A stretch of 21,536 bases of DNA from an uncultured Burkholderiaceae bacterium (GTDB lineage: Bacteria > Pseudomonadota > Gammaproteobacteria > Burkholderiales > Burkholderiaceae), in contig CALMPB010000419.1 of the NCBI GenBank assembly GCA_937871985.1, forward strand, positions 1-21,536, given 5' to 3'. Positions within the stretch are counted from its first letter, which is position 1. Every line of letters starts with the position of its first letter. The position numbers and the translations under genes were made by a program. Shown here one piece after another: positions 15,568-21,536 of the stretch. The notes below the pieces were generated by a model. The model did not search any database. It had not been told where the DNA came from and saw nothing but the letters and a program-made list of their open reading frames with translations.

Positions 15568-17796
15568 TCAGTCTCGTCCGTAGCTGTAATAGTACCTGTA
15601 AGCGTAGCCATAACCGATCCGCCGCCGCTTGACACCATTGAATATCATGCCCTTCACCGAACTACCGACAGATTCAAGTTTACTTACGGCATCCCTGACT
15701 TCTCCGAACGTGCTGCACTCCGAGCGGACCACCATGAAAACAGCATCGGCTATACGGGTAACGGCGAGAGTATCTCCGACCGGCAATACGGGCGCAGAGT
15801 CAAAAATCAGGTAATCATAGCGGTCCTGGATCGAGCGAACCAGCTCAGTGAATCTCTCGTTCAACAGAAGCTCGCCAGGATTGGGCGGAATTGAACCGGC
15901 TGGCAAGACGTCCAGATTTCCATCCAAGACGTCCACCTTATAGACCACGTCATCAAAACGCTGGGCACCTACCAGTATCTCTGCCAATCCTCTCTTCTCT
16001 TTGTAGCCGAAATATGTTCCCAATTGCGGCCGTCTCATATCGGTTTCAACGAGAAGAATTTTCTTGCCACTAGCCGCCAATAGAGCGCTCAGATTTGCAG
16101 AAATAAAGCTCTTCCCCAGCCCTGCAGTTGGCCCGGTGATCACGACATTCTTGTTTCCCGCTCCCATCAGCGCAAATGCCAATCCGGTCCTCAAGGAACG
16201 CAGACTTTCGATTGCGGGATCCTCCGGGGCCACCAGCGCCAGTAGCTGATTCCTTCCTTCGACAATAGCCTTGCGCCCTCGTTTATCTCGAAGATGAGAA
16301 TCCAATTTTTCCTGGGAAATGCTTTCAGGGACGCTAGCGTACGATATCAACCCGGTGGCTCTTTCTACCTCCGCGGCATCTCGCACTGTTGGCCGCAGCA
16401 AGCGAGCAACGACAGCGGCAATGACTCCTAGAACAATCCCGGCAAAGGCTGCAATAGCCAGCACCAGGGACTTCTGCGGCGCTACGGGGACATCATCTTT
16501 GATCGCATAATCCACGACCCTGACGTTTCCAATGGTCCCCGCCTTGGCAACCTTCAACTGCTGCACGTTGTTCAGCAACGCGATATATAGCTCGCTGTTA
16601 ACCGTCGCATCACGCTCCAGCCGCAGCAAGTCACGTTGTGCCGCCGGCAAACGGTTTACCTGCTCGTTAACGCGGCCCCCCTCTCGCTTGGTCTCTTCAA
16701 TTTGAGATTCCAAAGCCTTGATCTGCGGATGATCAGGCTTGAAGCGCTGCCGCATCTCATCCAACTTCAGTTGCAACTCCAAGCGCCCCCGTTCCACATC
16801 GATAGACCGGGCAAGCAGTCCATCTGCCTCTTTTTCAACCCGAACAGTATTTGTTTTCGTCCGGAAGGTAGTGAGAGCATCTTCAGCTTGTTCAACACTC
16901 TTTTTGATTTCAGGCATTTGAGTGTTCAAGAACTTCAGGCTCTGATCTGCCTCGGCACTACGGCGTTCGACATTCTGCAGCAGATAGGCCTTGGAAATGG
17001 CGTTCACCAGCCGTTGGGCAAAGTCAGCGTCCGAGTCTTCGTAGCTGACCCGAATGATCCCGCTTTGGCGCGTTGCCTCTTCAATCTTCAACCGTGAGGA
17101 GATCGCCTTATATGCTTTGACAGGAGAAACTTTCTGGACTTGGAATACGACTCCCGGCCTGGCATTCAACAACGAAACCGAACCTTTTACCGTTGCGTTG
17201 TCAGCTTTGAATTCAAACAGACGGCCGACTTGCCCGGATGTCAGGACCTTGCCTGTTTCATCCTCGATATCAAAGCCATTGTCTCGGGCACGAAAATAAA
17301 AAACTTCTCCCGCACTGCCATCACTGAATTCAAGGCTATCCAGCCTTAACCGCTCTTTACCCCAGGCATATTCATTCAAATTGAACGGTGCCGTACTGTC
17401 AGCAGGGTTTTTCCCAAAAACCCTGGCGTACCAGGCACCGACGACGGGGAAAAATTTAGGGCGGATCTGAATATCCGCTTGTATCCCAGAAATTGCCTTG
17501 AACAACACTTCCCGGGACAGCAGTATTTCTATTTCCCCTGTAACGGGATTAGAACTGGTCCCTAACGCATTCGCAATATTCTGGATGCCACTCAACATCG
17601 ACGGCTTGTTGTCTTCGACTTGAATCAAAGCATCCGCGCGATATATTGGCGTAGCGAACGTCACGTAACCAACGCCAATCGCGAAAATTACGACGAAAAC
17701 CGAAATTATCACCCAGACATATTGGAGCAGAATATCAAGAAGTGCCCCAAGATTTATTTCATACGACGAGTCGCCGTCAATTTTTGCGGAATCCAT
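15568..17796 (-). CDS. wzc: Wzc-type polysaccharide co-polymerase and tyrosine autokinase
   Basis: A 742-residue inner-membrane bacterial tyrosine kinase, close to the 720-750 usual for proteobacterial Wzc. A first membrane helix (about 27-48) is followed by the Wzz domain. A long periplasmic region, with coiled-coil-like helices around 280-400 and a GNVR-like stretch near 386-416, leads to the second helix (about 444-466). The cytoplasmic kinase has E530-R533-R536 (the ExxRxxR oligomerisation motif), Walker A GPTAGLGKSF (555-564), Walker A' LLVETDMRRP (581-590) and Walker B YLIFDSAPV (662-670). The C-terminal tail holds seven tyrosines (Y729, 731, 733, 735, 736, 737, 739), the autophosphorylation cluster reset by Wzb. 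It controls chain length and couples polymerisation to Wza export. It is 18 bp downstream of wza. Confidence 0.97.
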   Translation of the reverse strand: MDSAKIDGDSSYEINLGALLDILLQYVWVIISVFVVIFAIGVGYVTFATPIYRADALIQVEDNKPSMLSGIQNIANALGTSSNPVTGEIEILLSREVLFKAISGIQADIQIRPKFFPVVGAWYARVFGKNPADSTAPFNLNEYAWGKERLRLDSLEFSDGSAGEVFYFRARDNGFDIEDETGKVLTSGQVGRLFEFKADNATVKGSVSLLNARPGVVFQVQKVSPVKAYKAISSRLKIEEATRQSGIIRVSYEDSDADFAQRLVNAISKAYLLQNVERRSAEADQSLKFLNTQMPEIKKSVEQAEDALTTFRTKTNTVRVEKEADGLLARSIDVERGRLELQLKLDEMRQRFKPDHPQIKALESQIEETKREGGRVNEQVNRLPAAQRDLLRLERDATVNSELYIALLNNVQQLKVAKAGTIGNVRVVDYAIKDDVPVAPQKSLVLAIAAFAGIVLGVIAAVVARLLRPTVRDAAEVERATGLISYASVPESISQEKLDSHLRDKRGRKAIVEGRNQLLALVAPEDPAIESLRSLRTGLAFALMGAGNKNVVITGPTAGLGKSFISANLSALLAASGKKILLVETDMRRPQLGTYFGYKEKRGLAEILVGAQRFDDVVYKVDVLDGNLDVLPAGSIPPNPGELLLNERFTELVRSIQDRYDYLIFDSAPVLPVGDTLAVTRIADAVFMVVRSECSTFGEVRDAVSKLESVGSSVKGMIFNGVKRRRIGYGYAYRYYYSYGRD

Positions 17797-17814
17797 GGAT
17801 TGAGCCGATTGTAA

Positions 17815-18972
17815 TTAATTCTGAATAGCAGGCCGCGCGACGGCAGCGGTTGGCAGGATATTATTTAACACTCTGCTAAACCGAGCGACCCCAGCAGGAT
17901 CTACATATACAATATCCCTCGGCTCCAACTCGAACCCATCGGCCAGAACCAAAGCATCAGGACTCGCAGCATCGAGATGCCAAATCTGCGGTCGATTACT
18001 CTTACCATTTCGAATTACATACAACTGCCCGGCATTGGAAGACAGGGGATTGAATCCACCCGCATCAGCAATGGCATCGGCCAAGCTGAAGCGTCCACCA
18101 GGCAATGCAAACGACTGCGGCCTACCCACTTCACCTAGAACAAAAATCTTGTTGTAGCGATTTTCGGGTACCGTGACCACATCTCCGGGCCGGAGCAACA
18201 TATTTTGGGAAAGATCGCCTTCATAATACAAGGCATATAAATCGAGATTTTGAGCGGCACTCCCTGGACGTACTAGGCTGACCCTGCGAAGATCAGCATC
18301 CGGTTTAAGTCCACCTGCGGAGGTTATCAGGTCCGCAACAGTCAGAGGTATTCCCGTCAAGGGAATTATTCCCGGTTTTTCCACTTGCCCTAAAATGAAG
18401 GCACGCTTGCTGCGGTATTGCAAAACAGAAACATCCACCTGCGGTTCCACCAGAACCTTGGAAAGTCGTTTCGTCAACTCATCTCTGATTTGCTGAACGG
18501 TCTTGCCTTCGGCCTCAACCTTGCCGGCGTATGGAAAAAAAAACGTCCCATCTTCATTGATGACTCGCCCAGAAACTGCGGCATTGACGCTACCACCCGG
18601 GTTGTTGATTTCCGGATGATTCCAGACAGTAACGAGCAATACGTCCTGAATACCTACATAATAATCATATATTCCAACTTTATTCTGACGCTCACTTTCC
18701 GCTCGCAATGCTTCTACTTTTTTCCGCGCAGCATCCCGCTCTTTTTCCTGCTCCAAAATCGCTGTAGAAGTGATCGAAAAAATATCCGCTCGCTCCTCTA
18801 TCGACTCAATTCCCGTCGTGTCATATGCATAAGCACGGTCAGTTTCGTTAATCTTCGGAGTTATTCCAAGATATTGACCTGGTACAAGCGAGCATCCTGC
18901 CATTGGCACTAACGCTATTACGCTGCTCCGCGCCAAAGCACATAACGAAAAACGAATGCGAGGCTTCGCCAC
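17815..18972 (-). CDS. wza: Wza-type outer-membrane polysaccharide export lipoprotein
   Basis: A 385-residue protein when started at the GTG at 18972. The frame is open to another GTG at 19017, but GGAG (complement of 18981-18985) sits exactly 8 nt before the 18972 GTG, and that start gives a normal lipoprotein signal: basic VAKPRIR, hydrophobic core, lipobox MAGC with C27. The mature protein has the Poly_export domain (VLLVTVWNHPEIN, then GRVINEDGTFFFPYAGKV) and two SLBB-like domains (FILGQVEKPGIIPLTG and KIFVLGEVGRPQSFALPGG). It forms the octameric outer-membrane channel that works with Wzc. Between wzb and wza lie 56 bp. The order wzi-wzb-wza-wzc differs from the enterobacterial wzi-wza-wzb-wzc. 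Confidence 0.96.
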   Translation of the reverse strand: MAKPRIRFSLCALARSSVIALVPMAGCSLVPGQYLGITPKINETDRAYAYDTTGIESIEERADIFSITSTAILEQEKERDAARKKVEALRAESERQNKVGIYDYYVGIQDVLLVTVWNHPEINNPGGSVNAAVSGRVINEDGTFFFPYAGKVEAEGKTVQQIRDELTKRLSKVLVEPQVDVSVLQYRSKRAFILGQVEKPGIIPLTGIPLTVADLITSAGGLKPDADLRRVSLVRPGSAAQNLDLYALYYEGDLSQNMLLRPGDVVTVPENRYNKIFVLGEVGRPQSFALPGGRFSLADAIADAGGFNPLSSNAGQLYVIRNGKSNRPQIWHLDAASPDALVLADGFELEPRDIVYVDPAGVARFSRVLNNILPTAAVARPAIQN

Positions 18973-18980
18973 TTCGAAAA

Positions 18981-18985
18981 CTCCT
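18981..18985 (-). promoter_or_regulatory. Ribosome binding site deciding the wza start
   Basis: Minus-strand AGGAG, 8 nt from GTG 18972, with no comparable site before the longer GTG at 19017. It selects the start that gives a lipoprotein signal of normal length. Confidence 0.7.
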
Positions 18986-19028
18986 ATCAATTCACTCACC
19001 GCGGCAATGATTTGCACGCACTTTTAGT

Positions 19029-19520
19029 TCATACATTCTCAACGAAACGCACGATATCCGCATCACGCAAGCGTTTGAGCCATTCCTGAACACCCTGATC
19101 ACATTGCACCCAGGCCTCTTCAAATTTGGCTAGAGGCTCATTGATGGGATCCGCAATTTCCTGGCCTTGCCATTGCCCTAGCAGAAACGTCTTCCCTGAT
19201 GCAGTCGGGTAAGCTTTCTGTATTTCCCGGCGATGGTCCGAGTCCATGATGAATATAGCGGTCGCCATCGCCATGTCCGCGCTGCTGACTTGCGCGGCGC
19301 GTTTATCCGACGCCAGGGGTATGTCGTGCGCTTCAGCGACACGAATTGCATGCGGATGCGGAGATCGTCCGACCGGCGCAGCCAACCCTCTGGAAATCAC
19401 GTTGGCACCGATACCCCAATTACTTACGTAATGACTCATTAGGGCTTCGGCCATCGGGCTACGGCACACGTTTCCCGTACACATTACCAAGAGCACTGGC
19501 GTATTGGAGTCTAACAACAT
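19029..19520 (-). CDS. wzb: Wzb-type low-molecular-weight protein tyrosine phosphatase
   Basis: A 163-residue cytoplasmic LMW-PTP. The P-loop is CTGNVCRS with nucleophile C14 and R20 (C-x5-R-S), followed by PMAEA. The general-acid aspartate is D124 in ADPINEP. It dephosphorylates the C-terminal Tyr cluster of Wzc, cycling the kinase during polymer assembly. An upstream in-frame GTG at 19538 would add six residues (FFHRL region). The ATG at 19520 is preferred because it begins close to the first beta strand as in Wzb proteins, though the AGG before it is only three bases away, so the start is uncertain. It lies between wzi (48 bp) and wza (56 bp). All catalytic residues are present. Confidence 0.95.
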   Translation of the reverse strand: MLLDSNTPVLLVMCTGNVCRSPMAEALMSHYVSNWGIGANVISRGLAAPVGRSPHPHAIRVAEAHDIPLASDKRAAQVSSADMAMATAIFIMDSDHRREIQKAYPTASGKTFLLGQWQGQEIADPINEPLAKFEEAWVQCDQGVQEWLKRLRDADIVRFVENV

Positions 19521-19568
19521 AAGCCTATGAAAAAACACAAAAATTCAACGAACGGCCACCGCCAGTTC

Positions 19569-21113
19569 TCATATTCCATTCAATGGCATGTTCATGGAAA
19601 ACATCAAACTGAAACCATTGTCGGCAGCACCAGAAATTCGTCGCAAAACAACCGCCCCTGCCCGGAATGTCATGGGTCTGATTCGCCACGAATACGAAAA
19701 CTCCATTCCCATCAATTTACTTTCTTTCGGAAATACGTAATTTGTGGATCTGTTCGCTGTATTTATTTCCGCCTGCAGCATACGGAAAGCATAGCGAGAG
19801 AAATAGCGGAAATCGTCAGGCACGACAGATACCCCTGCTGATAGCATTCGGCCTGTCCCGCCTATGGGGTGCCCAATCGGAAGTCCGTCGTGATAAAGTC
19901 CGTCTCGATAGGTCCCATGGTTGTAGGCAGTCCCTATAATTCCTGTTCCCAATCCAAAAACTCTGCTAGCCGTTGTATCCGCAGCTTCCGCGTTCCATTG
20001 AACCCTGGTTGCGCCAACCATGTGTTTGAACTGGGTCCCAACTTGCGCCAGATAATGAGAGGGCAGTCCGCCTGCCTCATCCTCGCCAGCCAATTGGGCA
20101 TAAGCCGTCAAAGGATTGCCTCCAATACTGACGGTATACCTCACATCGAACCCTGACAACTCATTGCTAGGGTCTTTTCCTGCAGCATATTCGTTGGAAT
20201 TGCCGCTCAACGCGTTCCACAACGCGCTCCAACCGTTATTTCTGCCGCTCCCGCCCCACTCGATAAATCTCGACGCTCCCAACTCCAGGCCTGGGATAGG
20301 CTGAAAGAAAGCACGCATGTTTATCACTCTTGCGTTCGGTACGGTCTTGTCGTGCTGCAGTTGTCCCAGGAAAACGTCGTAACCCCACGGTCCGACCCAC
20401 GACAACCAACTACTTTCCGGGGCGGTTTGTGTCGCCCGTTGAATTCCGATACCTGGTATGGCAGTCGCGGCATTCCCCCAGTTCAGACTACCGTCCGTAC
20501 CAGGACCCCAAAAATGGGCCAGTTGGCCAACGTACAAGGCCTGGCCCAGGAAGCGAGCCGACACATAGCTACCTTCCAAGTTGACTTTAGACTGCTTGCT
20601 GGTCAAAGGATCCAGCAAACCGTTGACCTGGAGCTTGCCCGCCACTGTGTCGTTGCCGCTTTGCAGGTACACCCCCCCTGTAGCAGCCGCCCGACTCTGG
20701 CTCGCAAATCCCAATTGCGGCAAAGAATCGGTATTGATCTGGGCAATAACCCCGAAACTGGCATTCCGCTGATCATCCAGATAGCGTCGTACTGCCAAGA
20801 TCGCATGCACATCCGCTCGTGTCAGGCCCTTCTTCTTGCGAGCCTCCATGGCAGTTTCCAATACGGATACCGGAATAGGCCACGTGGATGTAGACACGTA
20901 GCCGATAATCCTTCGGTCAACCAGCCACTGAATATCCTCCCGCAAATCCTGGTTGCCAGCCTCGATCATCGCGGCATTCTGCGCCCAAGCGGCACCGGAG
21001 CCCCCCGTGAAGACACCGGCCCCCAGTAGGCTTACCGTAATGAATCGAATGACATGCTTGCCGATTGGCGAATCCAAACGAATCAGACCACTTTTGTGCA
21101 CGATAGACGTCAA
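19569..21113 (-). CDS. wzi: Wzi-type capsule assembly outer-membrane protein
   Basis: A 514-residue predicted beta-barrel, within the 470-520 of the family. The signal peptide has a basic patch (GKHVIR) and hydrophobic core (FITVSLLGAGVF), with AWA|QN cleavage after residue 44. LREDIQWLVDRRII (57-70) is the usual Wzi N-terminal block. LGQALYVGQLAHFWGPGTDGS and GGNPLTAYAQLAGEDEAGGLPS are further Wzi-like signatures, and the C-terminus alternates polar and aromatic residues as in barrel strands. Wzi/lectin-type proteins tether the exported polymer at the cell surface. The start is uncertain: the longest frame begins at a TTG (21113) just after an in-frame TGA, with no clear Shine-Dalgarno; a GTG four codons in is also possible. 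It is the first gene of the right operon, divergent from galU. Confidence 0.92.
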   Translation of the reverse strand: MTSIVHKSGLIRLDSPIGKHVIRFITVSLLGAGVFTGGSGAAWAQNAAMIEAGNQDLREDIQWLVDRRIIGYVSTSTWPIPVSVLETAMEARKKKGLTRADVHAILAVRRYLDDQRNASFGVIAQINTDSLPQLGFASQSRAAATGGVYLQSGNDTVAGKLQVNGLLDPLTSKQSKVNLEGSYVSARFLGQALYVGQLAHFWGPGTDGSLNWGNAATAIPGIGIQRATQTAPESSWLSWVGPWGYDVFLGQLQHDKTVPNARVINMRAFFQPIPGLELGASRFIEWGGSGRNNGWSALWNALSGNSNEYAAGKDPSNELSGFDVRYTVSIGGNPLTAYAQLAGEDEAGGLPSHYLAQVGTQFKHMVGATRVQWNAEAADTTASRVFGLGTGIIGTAYNHGTYRDGLYHDGLPIGHPIGGTGRMLSAGVSVVPDDFRYFSRYAFRMLQAEINTANRSTNYVFPKESKLMGMEFSYSWRIRPMTFRAGAVVLRRISGAADNGFSLMFSMNMPLNGI

Positions 21114-21449
21114 GGAGAGGGGTCAATCCACAGAAAACCAAGGGTAAACCCTAGTCTCCAGGGAAGAGATAAAGGCGAGCAAACATACCATGAAACACTG
21201 GGCCTCCATATCGCACTTAATTTCTATAACAAATTTGCGATCATCCCGCGATGGAAGGTTTCACCAATGTCTGATTGCTCTCTAGGAGTCGACATGATAG
21301 CCCTCGTTACCAGAGTTTGATCAACGGTAACAAGCGCTTTTTCCCTTTTCCTTCCGCTCAATTTCCGCCCTCCAGCGTCCCGGAACGAGAAGCAAGTCGA
21401 GTAACATGCCTAGCAACACGGCATTCTCACCCTTTCTTAAGTCTCTTCT
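21114..21449. promoter_or_regulatory. Divergent intergenic region between wzi and galU
   Basis: 336 bp with no credible gene; it must hold the promoters for the minus-strand export operon and for galU. I see small dyads (AGGGT-AA-ACCCT at 21141-21152; GTTACC near 21306 with GGTAAC near 21326) but no clear sigma-70 pair on either strand, no JUMPstart/ops-like GGCGGTAG and no terminator. Confidence 0.5.
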
Positions 21450-21536
21450 ATGAAACCCATCCGCACCGCCGTCTTCCCCGTCGCCGGCCTGGGCACGCGT
21501 TTCCTTCCTGCAACAAAGGCCATGCCGAAGGAGATG
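21450..21536 (+). CDS. galU: UTP-glucose-1-phosphate uridylyltransferase GalU, 5' end only
   Basis: The first 29 codons read [20 protein letters not shown] followed by ATKAMPKEM. This is the nucleotide-binding G-x-G-T-R-F-L-P-x-T-K-x-x-P-K-E signature of bacterial GalU. The protein continues beyond the window. GalU makes UDP-glucose from UTP and glucose-1-phosphate, a precursor feeding capsule, LPS and UDP-GlcA synthesis, and often flanks polysaccharide loci as a conserved anchor gene. No strong Shine-Dalgarno precedes the ATG (an AAG lies about 8 nt upstream). It is transcribed away from the export operon. Confidence 0.93.
   Translation, partial: MKPIRTAVFPVAGLGTRFLPATKAMPKEM

Noticed and set aside
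20352..21029. 225-codon plus-strand open frame opposite wzi
   Set aside because: It lies entirely antisense to a well-supported Wzi gene, with no motif and a composition typical of a shadow frame.
21141..21152. AGGGT-AA-ACCCT dyad upstream of wzi, as a possible operator
   Set aside because: Only 5-bp arms and a single copy; not above what is expected by chance.
1..21536. CRISPR arrays, tRNA or rRNA genes, JUMPstart/ops element
   Set aside because: No spaced direct repeats, tRNA-like cloverleaf or GGCGGTAG element was found on reading either strand.

Overview
The window is most of a Wzx/Wzy-dependent capsule or exopolysaccharide locus from a Gram-negative bacterium. The nucleotide-sugar genes resemble the wlb/wbp cassette of Bordetella and Pseudomonas. 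The Wza/Wzb/Wzc/Wzi proteins and the start of GalU fit a betaproteobacterium of the Burkholderiales (perhaps Alcaligenaceae-like). That placement is inferred from protein character only; no rRNA or tRNA gene is present.

Left half (1-9501, + strand): a tightly packed operon. It opens with the last residues of an upstream gene, probably the Gfo/Idh dehydrogenase of the same cassette. Next come a short GlpD-like FAD oxidoreductase, the WbpD/WlbB N-acetyltransferase, the WbpE/WlbC aminotransferase and the WbpI/WlbD 2-epimerase. The three recognised wbp genes are those that finish UDP-2,3-diacetamido-2,3-dideoxy-mannuronic acid. Then follow a FemAB/GNAT-like protein translationally coupled to a polysaccharide-deacetylase-family protein, a GT4 glycosyltransferase, a Wzx-type flippase and a hexapeptide O-acetyltransferase. 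A convincing hairpin plus T-run sits between the aminotransferase and the epimerase.

Centre (9502-13150): a scarred accessory island. It has a decayed IS3-family transposase, an intact AT-rich gene for a Tat-like exported, tailspike/pectate-lyase-like beta-helix protein (- strand), and about 1 kb of degenerate sequence without a credible gene.

Right half (13151-21113, - strand): a second operon read towards the centre, in transcription order wzi, wzb, wza, wzc, wzy-like polymerase and GT4 glycosyltransferase. It supplies polymerisation, chain-length/kinase control and export. A 336-bp divergent intergenic region separates it from galU, whose first 29 codons end the window.

Working model: the left operon makes and decorates the acidic amino sugar, adds a sugar and flips the repeat unit. 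The right operon adds another sugar, polymerises, and exports and anchors the chain. The central beta-helix protein may trim or degrade the same polymer. No initiating sugar-phosphate transferase is visible, so it must lie outside the window.
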